The position numbers and the translations under genes were made by a program. Of a stretch of 64,000 nt of DNA, positions 47,120 through 59,400 are shown in pieces; within the stretch, counting starts at the first letter, position 1; the number at the start of each line of letters is the position of its first letter. This stretch comes from Pseudocercospora fijiensis CIRAD86 (taxonomy: Eukaryota; Ascomycota; Dothideomycetes; Mycosphaerellales; Mycosphaerellaceae), in the NCBI RefSeq assembly GCF_000340215.1, contig NW_006921544.1:712599-776598 (forward strand), given 5' to 3'. The notes under the pieces were generated by a model. The model was not told the DNA's origin and made no database searches. It was given only the letters and a program-made list of their open reading frames with translations.

Positions 47120-47326
47120 TATATAAGAAGGGTATATTAGTAGGTAGATAGGGTAGTAGTAGGTATAGGTAGTATTTAATAAGGATCTAGGAGGAGGGGG
47201 AGGAAAGTAGGCAAGTTAGCCTAGCTGCCTAACGCTAAGCGCTAAGCCCTACCTAAGGCACTAAGACCCTAGCTTTACTCGAGCCCGGTTATATACTAAT
47301 TACGTATAACCTCTTTAGTCCTAATA
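47120..47326 (-). repeat. Gypsy-D 5' LTR
   Basis: About 207 bp; pairs with 40,177-40,375, with one small insertion (ctgcctaacg-type) and RIP differences. The sequence outside it (atatacgccggcta) equals the 14 bp outside the left LTR. Confidence 0.88.
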
Positions 47327-47499
47327 ATATACGCCGGCTATATTACCTTCTATATAAACGCTTAGTCTTCTTAAAGCTACTCTAAGCCTATCTACGCTTC
47401 TGTATCTTAACCTAGTATCGCCTTCTACCTCCGCTCCCCTTCTCTTCGTTATCGCTAAAAAGGGTTTCTATTAGACTAAATTTCGTATTCTGTTCGCGC

Positions 47500-50400
47500 T
47501 ACTAGGTTTCTTCGATCTTAAGGTTTTCTAATTCCTCGATTAAGTCCTTTAGTATAATCCTTAGTACCCTACCTTAGCGACTCTAGTAGAGGAGATAGTA
47601 TCGGAATACTATAATAGATTTAAAGGTAGTAGGCGAGTATATTTAATTAAAGCGGCCCTAGTAACGAGCGATACTAAAACACCTCTTATAGCCTATACCT
47701 AAGCTCGGTATAGCGAGGACGTCCTAAGCGACCGACGCTATCGTTAGAAACTTAGGCTCTAACCGCTACTATATCGCGAGATATTCGTTTAGAAGACTAG
47801 TAAGATCTAGAGATTATTAGCACTCTTTCCGAGCCTACGGGTTTAGTACTTACTCGCGCGCCGATAGAGTTCGAACTCTTCTTTATTTATTTTAGTACTT
47901 ACTTCCTCTTCTACCTCTACTTCCTACCTATAAAATAGGTATAATATCGGAGCCTTCTTAGCCTTCTTTTTCTTTATACGAGCTACATTTAGACTAGTTT
48001 CTTTCTAACGCTTATAGAATATCTTTTCTAGAATAGTCTAGTAATGCTTAGGCTATTCCTCGTCCCTCTTCTATTCTAGCCTCTACTAGTATATATCCTT
48101 TTCTACCGGGTTAAGCAAGTACGTAACGCTATAGATATCCCCGAACGACTAAAAGGTAGTACTATAATATTTATATAACTTAGTATAGGAGGTGTCTATA
48201 GCTTTCGTTATAGCTAGTTTCTAGGGAACGCTCTTCCTAGCTAGCTTAGCTACGGTTTCGTCGAGCTCGTTAAAGAGCTAGTTATAGCACGTAAAGACAA
48301 GGTAGATCGTCGGTCCTCGGGTTCTTCTAATCGTAGTAGTAATACTTACTAATATCTACGAGATACTCTATATAGCGCTATTCGGCGGCAGTAAGCCCGA
48401 GCTACTTAATACCCTTAGAATTCTAATAGATCTCGAGAGCGGTACGTAAAGTATATCCCCTTATAACTATATAGAAAGTCGAATTAAACCGGGTCTTTAC
48501 GTCTTAGGTAAAACAGAGTAGGCGCTAAGGAGGACGCTTTTACTATCGCTTATTCTATACAATACTCTAGATATCGTTCTTAAGGCGCTCGATAAGGTTC
48601 TTTTAAATAGCCTTAAATCGGTTATATCTCTATAAGCTTGAGTTCGTATATATTACGAGACGACAAAGCTAGAGAAAAAGAGTTAGAACTATACTAGGTT
48701 GCCGGCTATAGGTACCGGCTACGGATAAAAGTTATACCTTATATAAAACGAGAGCGAGGCTCTCTACCTTATCCCGTCTTATTACTATAACGAGTTTCTC
48801 GACTTTCGACTTTGCTTTATCCTTATCTAGGATCTTCTATTAGTCGTTATTCGATAGTATAATTTTAAGCGTCTTAAAGAGGTCTTAGATCGCGATATAA
48901 ACTATATAAGCGAAGTAGGGAAACTTCTATAGGGATATAGCTAGTAACGACGTAGGCTCTTATTTAATATAGCTAGGGCTATTACTAGACTCCTCTTTAT
49001 CTTTATTATCGTACGTATCCGGAATCGTAGCGAGCTTAATATTTAGAAGATTAAGCTAGATTATAGACCTTATAATCTCCTCTATATACTCGACCCTATC
49101 GATACAATTAGCAATTTTAAAGATATAGATAAGTAAATTATATATATAGCGCCTTATATAATACTCAATTATTACTAGTATTATCCGTAGTAATCGAGAT
49201 TAGTTTCGTAGTTACGCTAACCCTATCTACTACCGTATAGATAAGCTTCGCTATATCCTTATAGGTATAGGAACCTAGAATTTTAGGCAATCCGATTACA
49301 AGTTCCTAGAGTTTCTAATCCGAATTAATAAAGTATAGTATAATCGAGAGGAAGGAGGCTCTTATAGTCCGGCTTAACTAGCTATCGATAGTAATAGCTA
49401 CTCGGCGAGTATTACGGAGGATCTCCCGAATATCGTCTAATATAGCCTCTTTATTCTTTTCGAATATAGTACGCTAGGTTATCGCGCCGAGAAATAGGCG
49501 GGGTAGTTTATAAGATATAGGTATATCTTCTATATAGACTCCCTTTCCTAGTAGTCTTCCGAAAGACCGTTTATAGCTAGCATTTCGTTTACTAGTTACT
49601 TAAAGTCTTCGTAGGAGAAATCGGTAGCCTTTAATCCTTTAGCTTCCTTTAGCGTAGCCTATAATAATTATCTAGATATATAGGGTTAATTAAAGTAGCC
49701 GGTAGCTATAGCCGGCATTTTAAAAGACGTACCTCTTTCTAGAACGCTATATCTATATTAACCCTTATCTCCCCTTAAGATTCCCGATACTATCTAGAAT
49801 AGAGATAGTTAGTAGGCGATAAATTCCTATCCCTTAGTTTTAGGTATTTTAAGATTAAACTATAGAAGTTATAGATAATTACTAGTTAAACTTTAAGTCG
49901 AGAATTTATATAATAGTATAATACCCCCTCCGTAAAGAACTTCTAGAATATATCCGTTCGCTCCTTACTACCCTATCGTATCGAGTACTTCTATAGTTAT
50001 GCTCCTTTAAACGTATGTATAAAGGGAACTATATCTTATAGACCTATTAATTAAACTACTCGGTATACTCGGGTTTCTAAAGATACGCCTAGCTAGCCTT
50101 TTCGAAGATATCCGGGTTAATACTCGATATTCTTATATCTCCGAATAACCTTCTACTTAGACTCCGTAAAGGTAAGAACTAGCTAGTAGTACCCTATAAC
50201 GAATTCCTACTACTAGGATTCGGAGAGGATAAATCTAGCCCTAATCGTCGTCTAGTACTCGATAGGTACGAAGGCGAGTATATAGCCTCCTTTCGACCTT
50301 ATTGTAATCTTATTCGTATACTAGACTAGCTCGACTATCGTCTCGTCGTTACCCTTCCTAGTATAGCGCCTAGTATATATATAATCTTAGTCGGTATATT

Positions 50401-51720
50401 TTAAAGTTTTATACGGTCGTCGGTAAGGTACGGAGTAGTAGATATATACTAGTAGCTATAGGGAAATACCCTTTCTTTTATAGTATCGTATCGTTAGGAA
50501 TAGCTAGGTAGTAACTAGCTAGCTACCCTTTTTTGTTTCCTAGCTATCCTAGCTAGCCTAATAACTAGAATTCTTTTCCTAGCTATCCTAGAATTCTTTA
50601 CCTAGATCCCTTAACTATCCTAACTATCCGAAATTTGCCTTTTATACGGCGGCTCTCTCCTACTAACGGAACTAAGCTACTATATCTAACGAATCTAAGC
50701 TCGTCTTTAGTCTTAATCTATCCTCTTTTAGTATAAGATACTCGATAAGCAAATACTTAGGCCGAGTCTCGCTACGGAACCTAATACTAACTAATAGCTC
50801 TATTAACTAATCCTAGTCGTCGAACTCCGTCCGCTCCTTAATAAAGACCTTAAAGAGCGCCTAAGCTTCGTCGAGTATCTACGGAGTAGTCGAGATAAAG
50901 CCGTATTGCTAAAAAGGATAATCCTCCGGAAGCTTATATAGAGGTTTAGGGAATTCTAACGCTAAACTATCCTACTAGTAGCTAAGATTCCGGATATAAG
51001 CCCTCTCTACCTTAGTAAAGATTTTATATAGCAGTAGCACTCTACCTTCGAGAAACGCTTTCTATTTAACTATTAGTATCTACCGGCTACGAACGCCGGC
51101 TATATATACTAAGTATAGAATAATTATATATACCCCTTTCTTCTTTAGTAACTCCTCCGCCGTCTCTAGATACCTAGCTCCTATTATATTAATCGCAACC
51201 TACCTTGCCTTTATAGACGTAAAGGCATCGCTCTAATACTAATAAAGAAATTTATACTTTATATAGAGGATATAAAGACGACTAGTCTCGAGTTTAATTC
51301 TTACTAGCTTTTCGTAGTAGCTTTAACGATAATTTTCTAGATTAATAGGGCTTATACCTTAGCCCTTTACTAGTACCTCGTCTCGTTAACTATACTCGAT
51401 CTACTCCTAGCGCTTATCGTCTATAGCGTTAGGCCCTAAGACTATACCTGTTACTAGATCGATATATAGTATCTATTTCCTTTTTTTAGTCCCTTTATTC
51501 TTAGCACTAAGCTCTTTTGCGGTATCCTAAACTCTAGTAATATTATTCTCTGCTATCTAAATATCTCCGTTACTATCGGTCGGCTCGATAGAGGTAGCGG
51601 TAATAGGTCTAAGTACTATTAGTTAACGTATTAAAGAAAAAAATACCGGCTATAGTAACTAGCTATAGCTAACGGCTACGGCTATCGGCTATATTAACTT
51701 ACGCTACTAGAAACTTACGC
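47500..51720 (-). pseudogene. hAT-1 transposase relic
   Basis: hAT transposases cut and paste DNA with an RNase H-like core. On the minus strand the catalytic region reads ITIDS-x-LSR, FLSIILYFI, KL.ELVIGLPKILGSYTYKDIA and ISITTDNTSNN at about 49,170-49,420, the DSW...TDNASNN signature. The C-terminal part has YNWLFNELDETVAKLARKSVP (about 48,260-48,300), KYYS, IYSVTYLLNP (about 48,130) and the dimerisation block FLTIASVAQDVLAIPSLGIGY-RCFS at about 47,670-47,750. The N-terminal third is shared with copy A and is long and basic. All frames carry RIP stops. Confidence 0.87.
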
Positions 51721-52185
51721 TCGAAAATTAGACGCAATTCCTTTATCCTCTAAGCCTTGTCTTAGGTTATCTTATTATTTTAACCTTTACCTTTTTCTAT
51801 AGGCGCTAGCTATCGATAGAATACCTTATTCTGCGCTTTTCTTCTCTTATCCTTTAACATTTTATCCTTATCTATCTTCTTCTTTCTATCGTAGTCTCTT
51901 ACGGAATTATTCTTCGCAGAGTACTTCTCTTTAGTCTTACGCTTTGTTCTTAGATACTTAGGTAAAGGAAACTCGCGGTCTTTAATTCTATCTTCTATTT
52001 AGAGCGCGGCGCGCTTCTTTCTTACTATTTTAAGGAAGAGGAGAGTAGGGGCGTAGCGTATAGTAGTTATTATAGGTATAGGTATAGAGGAAGAATTAAA
52101 AAGCTATAAGAACATCGCGAAGCCCTAATTGTTACCGCCTACGTAACGTTATATAGGTAAGCTTTTATAACTATAGTAACTACGC

Positions 52186-52275
52186 CCTAGTAATAGTAAC
52201 TACGCCCCGGTAACGGTAACTACGCCCTAGTAACGGCAACTACGCCCTAGTAACGGTAACTACGACCTAGCAACG
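52186..52275 (+). repeat. 20-bp tandem repeat in hAT-1 leader
   Basis: About five copies of gtaactacgccctagtaacg. The corresponding place in copy A (27,880-27,960) holds a shorter, degenerate version. Confidence 0.85.
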
Positions 52276-52824
52276 TTAATAGCTATTATTAAGGCAACCG
52301 CGAGCGTAGTAAATATAACCTAGTTACTATTATAGCCGGTAATAGTAGCCGGTAGTCGGATAACTATCTATAGTAGTCCTAGGCTAGGAGACTCCTATCT
52401 TCTTAAATCTAGCTAAGCTACTTTACTTATATTAGATACGTATATAAAACTCTTAATATTCCTACCGGCTATAATATAATAATAGTCTATTCCGGATTTA
52501 CCTACTATTCGAAGACGTTAAGATATATAAGATCGATAGGAATAACCGATATCTTCTTATAGCCCTAGGAAATATACTATTAGAGATTAATACTAAAACT
52601 CGCCTATAGAATAGTTAAAACTAGTATAGTCTCTAGTATAGCCGGCAATTGTAGCCGGTAGTCGAATAAGAGTATCCTTATAGTAAAACTAATATAGTCT
52701 CTAGTCTAAACTAGGAATCTATATAGTTTAAAAAAACTAAACTAGAACTAGGGAGCTAGTTTGCCGCTAAGGAACCAAACTATATACGGTTAGTAGTTCG
52801 TAAATCGAACTACTACGGGGTCTA

Positions 52825-54559
52825 GATCTATTATACGACTCTATATATCTTACCTACTATCGTTCGTATATACGTACGCGTCGTTCGGTATAGTCCTATC
52901 GTTTGTATATTAAGGTATAACGTATTATTCTACTATATACGGCCTCCGTAGGAGTCCCTTAGATATTACGTTATACGGCTAAATAGGCGACCTACTTCGC
53001 TAGGGGCCCCTACCGCTAAGGTAACTTAAATCTAATATTATTTTATAGTATAGCGGCTAGCTTATTAGATCTATCGATATATTCTAGGTAGCTACTATAG
53101 TAGTACTTAATAACCTACTTAAAGTACTAAAAGATCGATATAGCGAGGGTAGTTAAATTAATAGTCTTAAGCGTACTATAGACCGTCTAATAGCTATAGA
53201 CTTACTAAAGAAGGAGATAGATAAACGGCTTAAGTATACTAAAGTTGCGGTATATAACGATAGGCGAGTATAGGCCTATTATCTTCGTAGTTACTCGCCT
53301 ATTCTTCCTTAAATTAGAATAATAAGTAACCTCGAGAACTTTTACTACCTACTTTAGCGTAGCGCTAGCGTTAAATAGTAGATAAAGTACTATTCTTTAA
53401 AGCGTAGTAAAATATACTTATACTTAGTTATTAACGCCCTAGATACGCGCGCCGCTATTATAGTAACTAAATATAAGAACTCGCTTTATCCGTACGCGAT
53501 AGCGTATCTATAGATTGCTTTACTTCTATACGCTACTTACGACCTAATCGTAGCTAGGGTTAACGCTAGTATAAAAAACGCGTTTAATAGTAACTTTCGG
53601 TAACGTAGTAAGAACGCTAAAGCTATTACGGATAACGAGTACGACTACTAATTCTACTAGAAATAGTATATACTCTATCGATATCTATAGACGCGCTATA
53701 TACTTCTTAAAAACCTTACCGACGACGATTTTAACGCCTAGATATTACTTTAGCGCGTAAATAGCTCTAAGCTATATTATAGTATAGAAAAGGTCCTTAT
53801 TACTAACAAGTCTTCTCCTATAGAGGAGTAAGAGCAAGCTAGGATATAAAAGCGTACTACGATAATAAAAGAGCGTATATTTAACCTAAAAAAAGTAGTA
53901 CTATAGCCTCGAAGATAAGAAAGATTAAACGAGGAGTAGCCGTAGGTTAAGGATAGTATTATAAATCTATAGTTTAAGCGTATCGCGAAGGCCTTAAATC
54001 CTTACTTAATTAAGCTATTTCGTAGCTAATTAAGGATATAGTAGAACGCGGTCGTAATATTACCCTCTCTTAGTATATATAACTCGGATATAGCCCTTTA
54101 TCGGAAGGCTACGTTACTAGTAGTTATTATACTATATAGGGCATTAAACTACCGTAATTAGTAGCCTTAGTATAGGTAAGAGTACTAAAGGTAATATAGA
54201 TAGGAGGTAGACTATTAAAAGAAGAGTTCGAGATTATACGAGACGCTTAGTAAGATACTATTTTCTATATACCTTATTTACCTTCTAGTAGACTAAATAA
54301 GCGGGTAAGATACTAATAATTATTAGTATAGTAATAGTAGCGATATAGCGGTAGAGGAGGTAGATTACGCCTAGTAGATAAAAGTAAATTACGCCTAGTA
54401 ACTAATAAGATCTTTAATTTAATAGTATAGTACTTCTATTCGTTACCTTTAGCTTTCTTTAGCTTTAGAGTATAATAATAATATAGTATTTTAATAGAAA
54501 TATAGATAGAATATTAAATTCTACGCTTTACTAACAAATTAGTATATAGGCTAGTAGTA
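52825..54559 (+). other. Unidentified RIP-mutated stretch left of the gene island
   Basis: No intact gene. Plus-strand frames read through TAG/TAA at 53,080-54,000, but I recognise no motif. Ends abruptly where CA/TG-rich DNA begins at about 54,560. Confidence 0.4.
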
Positions 54560-54599
54560 GGGCGCATCGTCCGGCTATTGCCGTATGTGGCAGTGTGGG

Positions 54600-55018
54600 G
54601 GCTTAGGTTCTGCCTTATTTAAAAGACAGCCCCGATAGCCGTAAGCAGCCGCACCTATAGGCTACAAGCTACAAGCTACCCGCTCCCGCTCCCGCTCCCG
54701 CACTCGCACGCCTAAGCCGCAAGCCCTCTGCTTTCTGTTACTGCTCCTCGCTCGCTCAATTTCTTCGCAGGTGCAGGAGAAACAGCATCAAAAGAAGGGT
54801 TCATTTGTATTTGTAGAAACGGCGCGGCGTGATGGGGTTGAGCGGCAGACATAGCGTTGGTAGGGCGGCGGGCTGGGCGGCGATGTGCATTCCTGCATTC
54901 CAGCGTCTAAACAACAACAGAGGACATGTATGCATCTTCGCGTTCGTAGCAGCTCAATCATTCAACATCCACAAGACATCTCATCCATCACACACTGCAC
55001 ACACAGAAAACACACACC
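54600..55018 (+). promoter_or_regulatory. Putative promoter and 5' leader of the 530-codon gene
   Basis: A TATA-like tatttaaaag sits at about 54,617, 400 bp before the start. Three to four tandem cccgct units (54,677-54,700) and a CT-rich stretch with gctcctcgctcgctc (about 54,744) follow, typical of pyrimidine-rich fungal leaders. The sequence before the ATG is cacaccATG, a reasonable start context. No experimental start is implied. Confidence 0.4.
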
Positions 55019-56611
55019 ATGCGCAGCGTGTGGCTCTTCCTGGTCGCAAGCGTACGGGCAAGTGCATTTTGGACTTGGCCGCCGCCGGACTTCTTCCAAC
55101 ACCCCGACGCCGACGCCACCAATTACACCCGCCACGCTGACACACACATCCTGCAGCTGTCGACTCTCTCTTCACGCTACTGCTTGCCCTGGATCCGGCT
55201 ATTCGACCCCACCATCCCGGCTTTCGATGTTCGAGGTGCTATGCCGAGCTCCCGCTGGCGCCGCACGGAGGACTTCCGCAACTTGTTCAGTGGCGCCAAA
55301 CTTGCCATGATTCTCACCCCCCTGAACTGCGCCTTCCTCGACTCGTTGACCCGCACCTCCTTTGAACGCCGCCTAGCGACATTGGCGTCGTGGGTCGACC
55401 ATCGCGTTTTGGATCGCACTACACTCGCCTTTCAAAACCTTCCTCCCGTGCAGCGCTCGCTGCGTGAAGTCTTGTCCAGCGTCAGGCGATCTCTGTACCT
55501 GCTCTTCTTCCGCGCCGACTATGAAGACTTCCGCAACGCCCTTCACGCACTCTGCAACACCTACCGAGCGAACCTCGCCATCTACCTCGACGGCCCCGGC
55601 ACCGATCAGCTGCTCACCCACTACCACGCCGTCGTGAGCGCAGCCGCGACTTACCGCGACCAGATTGCGACCGATCTCGACTACATCGCTCTACAGATCA
55701 CCCTCTGCCACCGCAATACAGACAGCGAACCATCCTGTCGCGAACAATGGCGTGCCGAAATTCGACAGCTGCACCAAAACAAGGCCTATGTCGACTGGCA
55801 GGAGCTCAATACGCTCGTGACATATCAGCGCTACACCGCCATGCGCTTCTTTGCTCGCCAAATGCGTGACATCCTCGACATTCTCCTCGTGAGGATGCAG
55901 ACACACCCCAACGATTTCGAGGTAATCAAGGATCTCATCATCTGCCTCCAGTACATCGGCCGCAGCTCCTCCGCCGGCCCGACGCAGCTTCACGCTCTCG
56001 GTGATCGCGCTGCTCTGTACGCGAGCCAACATTGGGCCCATCACCATGCCGACACTCCACGCCCACCGCCTCCACCACCACCATCATACTCATGGCCGAT
56101 AACAGACACAATCAAGTGTCTCGTCAATTTGCGAAATGCCTGGCGCATTAGTACGACCATTTCCCAGTCTTTCCCATCCCTGCCGCCTGATTTCAGAAAA
56201 CCCGACCGTTACGCACTGCCCGATGTCCTCACCTGTCCGAACGTTCTCACCCTCATGAGAAGTCACCACTGGGTGCACCGATATCTGTCCTCGCTCGAGC
56301 TCTGCGACGAAGTCACCGACGTCCCAAACGATCATCGAATTGCCGTTCCCCTCCCTCGAGAGCCCACCGCTGCTGACTGGAATTGCGAGGCGCCTAGCTG
56401 GGGAGCGGAACCAGCGGAGCTCAGTGGCAAAGGGTTGAGAATGGGCAATACTCCGTACGGCAAGAAGCGCGACTGGAGAGCCTTCAAGAGAGCGTCACAT
56501 GGAAAGAGGTGCTTGAAACTGGAGATGCCAGAGCGAATTGAACCCCTTGTGGGAGAGGAGTTGGATGAATGGTGCCTGGAGCTCCCGTGGGATAACGATG
56601 AGCTGCCATAA
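55019..56611 (+). CDS. Hypothetical protein, 530 codons, intact and intron-free
   Basis: The only intact long gene in the window; I do not recognise a family. The first 18 residues (MRSVWLFLVASVRASAFW) resemble a signal peptide with an ASA cleavage site, but the body has no further membrane segment. Residues 80-320 look helical, with many Arg, Leu and aromatic residues. A seven-proline run lies near residue 350. The C-terminus is basic (GKKRDWRAFKRASHGKR, about 483-499) then acidic (EELDEWCLELPWDNDELP). An internal Met at codon 75 (55,241) would give 456 residues without the leader, so the start is uncertain. CA/TG-rich and free of RIP stops. It could be a lineage-specific secreted or nuclear protein; function unknown. 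Confidence 0.8.
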   Translation: MRSVWLFLVASVRASAFWTWPPPDFFQHPDADATNYTRHADTHILQLSTLSSRYCLPWIRLFDPTIPAFDVRGAMPSSRWRRTEDFRNLFSGAKLAMILTPLNCAFLDSLTRTSFERRLATLASWVDHRVLDRTTLAFQNLPPVQRSLREVLSSVRRSLYLLFFRADYEDFRNALHALCNTYRANLAIYLDGPGTDQLLTHYHAVVSAAATYRDQIATDLDYIALQITLCHRNTDSEPSCREQWRAEIRQLHQNKAYVDWQELNTLVTYQRYTAMRFFARQMRDILDILLVRMQTHPNDFEVIKDLIICLQYIGRSSSAGPTQLHALGDRAALYASQHWAHHHADTPRPPPPPPPSYSWPITDTIKCLVNLRNAWRISTTISQSFPSLPPDFRKPDRYALPDVLTCPNVLTLMRSHHWVHRYLSSLELCDEVTDVPNDHRIAVPLPREPTAADWNCEAPSWGAEPAELSGKGLRMGNTPYGKKRDWRAFKRASHGKRCLKLEMPERIEPLVGEELDEWCLELPWDNDELP

Positions 56612-57060
56612 GATCGGCCGGAAAGATGGCGAATCGGAGGCCTGTAACCACGCTAAGGGTGAATGGACACTGGGAAGCATAGGGAGGACTGAATGTCGAG
56701 GAGAGAGTGATAGGAGCAACCAGGTGGTCGCTGTTACTCCAACATGTATGCTAAGATCGAGGAGTGTGAACCGAGACTTTCTTTTTTGTCGAGAACAACC
56801 CCTTCCACCCTGCACTCGTTCGGCGTGGGTAGCTAACCCGACCGCACTAAAACAAATATTATAGACGGCGAACGTAGTGAGGTCTTTTTTTCTCAAAGAA
56901 GCTGTTGTCTATGTTCTTTCTTGCGATTAAATACCTGCGAATCCTGTAATCCCTCTACCGATATTTAACATGCCTCCCTCGCTCTCTTTGTAAACGAAAT
57001 TCTCTCTCCTAAGATTAAATGTATACACTTACTCTCTACAAACCTTTAGTATGCCTCCCT
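56612..57060 (+). other. 3' flank of the gene
   Basis: Unmutated sequence without a convincing second gene. The 14-mer atgcctccctcgct occurs at 56,970 and again at 57,051, 81 bp apart, at the island border. Confidence 0.5.
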
Positions 57061-59400
57061 CGCTAGGAAAAAACTACGAGCTTAAGGAACAAATTGTAAA
57101 TAGCGTAGGTTAAGAAAGAATAGCTCTATACGTTACTAGCGTTGCTTATATATATATCGTAGTATATAAAAAGCGATATAAAGTCTTTGTTTTCTTTTAC
57201 TAATTTATATATCTCGTAGAGAAATAGCTATAAATACCTATAACTAGCAGTACGGGCTTTCAGATCGTAACTGCGGTTACGTACTAAGCTTCGGATTGCG
57301 AGTATAACCGTTTATTAAGCTTTGGATCGCAGCTACTTTAACTAGATATACTATACTATCTAAGAAGTCTAGATCTAGTAATAGTAATATAAAGAGGGCC
57401 TTTAAATCTTTTTCTAAGTATTTACTAATTCTAGCGACTATTTTCGATAATTTAGACCTTATAGCTAAGATTATATATAGGTACTCGGATCGCGTTCTTC
57501 TAACCTAAGCTTATATTATTATATAGAGGCGACCTTATAGACATTAGCCGATAAGCCTTTAACTTTAAGTAAAGGCTCTAATAACGGACCGAGCTATTAT
57601 TAGTAAGAACTTCGGAACCTCGAGGCTAAGATTACGATCTACGAGTATATATATATTTCGGCTTGCTATTAGAAGCCTCTACTTATAATATACCTAAGAT
57701 ATATCGATAGCGATATAAATATATTTTACTCGTTTTATTATCGCTACCTTTAAATACCTATACTAGAGCGAGCTAGATAGTAGACTATACCTATCTTCTA
57801 TAATTACGCCGCTAATATTAGTATAATACTATTACGTCTAACGCGAATAAACAGTATATAATACTTAGCGATACTAGGTACTCGGAGTCTTAATTTATCC
57901 TCCTAATTTCTCGTTAGTGTTCCTAGACTAAGATAGATTTACGCTCTAACTATCCCTTATATACGATAATTATTAAGAATATAAGCAAAAATATTAAGGG
58001 CCCGAGTATACGTATATTAATAGATATAGACTAGAGTAACTCTACGTATAAGTATAACGATAGGATAACGTTAATATCTAGGTAGATTACCGAGCCTAGT
58101 ACCCTAGGTTTAACCTTTAACGCGGACGTACTTAGAAAGATATAAAGATATCTAAGTAGTATATCCTAAGTATAAATAAGGCGCTATCTAAGATATCGAA
58201 ATTAATATCGAATACAATTAGTTCTAGGGCTATAGGTAAGTATACGCGATCGTCGGTACTAGCGAGTACTAATAGCCGCGTACTTAAGAGCAGATATAAG
58301 AATTAGAGCCCTAGGACGACGCTAATAAGTATAATAACTTCTAAGTAGGAGCTACCGGCTACGACTATGTTTATAACCTATACTAGGAGCTCGATAAACG
58401 CTAGATATTATACGAGACTATTATCGAAGATATATATTATCCTAGAAAAGTACTACGCCTCGATTAAGTCTATAATTAGTAGTAAGATAAGGTACTATAT
58501 AGCGCTTAGGAAAGGAGATAGATACGAAATCGGTAATTTAGTTATAGAGGAGTTAGAAACTAATATTATAGACGAGGTCCACGACGAGTTTGTAGCTAGA
58601 GGGATAGACAAGCTCTTATTATAGTCCAGAGATAGGGCGACGAGTAGTAGTCTATCTAGTAGTAGCTTACCGTTTATAGTCGGAACTTAGATTAGGCCTA
58701 CGTAGAGAGATAGAATACGCGGCGATTATACGACTAGAAGCGGGATTAGAAAGTAGTTTAGGAACTAGTATATAATCGTTAGGCTAACTAGTATAACTAG
58801 AGGGATATAAAGTATATCTAGGCGAGGATACTTCTCTAAAGGAGGGGACGTACGGATAATTAGTATAAAGCGCTCCTATCTCTTCTAGAAGCGGGTATCT
58901 ATTTATTACTACCTAATATACTCGAGCTACGCTAAGTAAGGCCCTTCTATAAAATAAATACCTTAGTATCTACCTACTATACGCTACGTTAGGTATAGTA
59001 GGTAATTTCGACGAGCCGTTATTAAGGAGATAATAACAAACTTAGCTAGAGACTAAATATTCTTACTATACGGATCTATAGTAGGTACGCTATAGAGCTC
59101 TATCGCGTCGGGACCTTCCGCGATCTCGTTAAGCTTTAAGCTTAATATATAAGCGCCCTAGAATTATAACTAGGAAAGCTAGGATCTTATAATAAATCTT
59201 TATCAGATAGCTAACGACCTAAAGGAAAACAAGTATAGTTTCTTCGGAGCTCGTAGCTAATATTATTAAGCGCTTAGGTAAGGCCGTATTATATATAGTA
59301 ATATAAGTATATATATTAGTAAGCAACGGCACAAGGTATATAGATCTAATATCTATACTTTTTTTTAACCCGTACTATTCGCTAGGAGACTTAGGGCGAA
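57051..59400 (+). other. RIP-mutated relic, unidentified
   Basis: Begins with a short open stretch (MPPSLGKNYELKEQIVNS, then stops) that looks like the broken start of a gene. An 85-codon open stretch at 58,367-58,624 (RKGDRYEIGNLVIEELE, DEVHDEFVARGIDKLL) is charged and ends in a Ser-rich run after its stop. I could not connect these to a known family. No terminal repeats were found. Confidence 0.4.

Larger units (their letters stand above)
40177..47326 (-). mobile_element. Gypsy-D, complete and least mutated Ty3/Gypsy element
   Basis: A 7.15-kb element on the minus strand with two LTRs and Gag, protease, RT and integrase in order. CA and TG are clearly more frequent than in neighbouring DNA (for example gttgttgttaatac near 46,820), implying a more recent insertion or weaker RIP. 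Coding frames still carry RIP stops. It lies next to the 3' end of hAT-1 copy B. The 40,376-41,650 part, before the 3' LTR, is non-coding as far as I can see. Confidence 0.9.
47327..52824 (-). mobile_element. hAT-1 copy B
   Basis: Runs from the terminal repeat at 52,805-52,824 (cgaactactacggggtcta) down to the Gypsy-D edge; the opposite terminal repeat was not found, so the 3' end may be missing or displaced. 49,740-52,824 is the inverted copy of 27,483-30,273. Near the 5' end lie one to two 52-bp units (52,620-52,690) and a 20-bp array. Confidence 0.85.
54560..57060. other. Unmutated, GC-rich gene island
   Basis: CA and TG are abundant throughout, in contrast to either side; for example tgtggcagtgtgggg near 54,585. 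The left border falls within a few tens of bases. On the right, after the coding sequence, normal composition runs to about 57,060 and then gives way to RIP-type sequence. This is single-copy host DNA between RIP-mutated repeats. Confidence 0.9.

Noticed and set aside
54829..55310. Overlapping short ORFs in other frames around the 530-codon gene
   Set aside because: They overlap the longer ORF in other frames or on the other strand, and are typical of GC-rich coding DNA with few stops.
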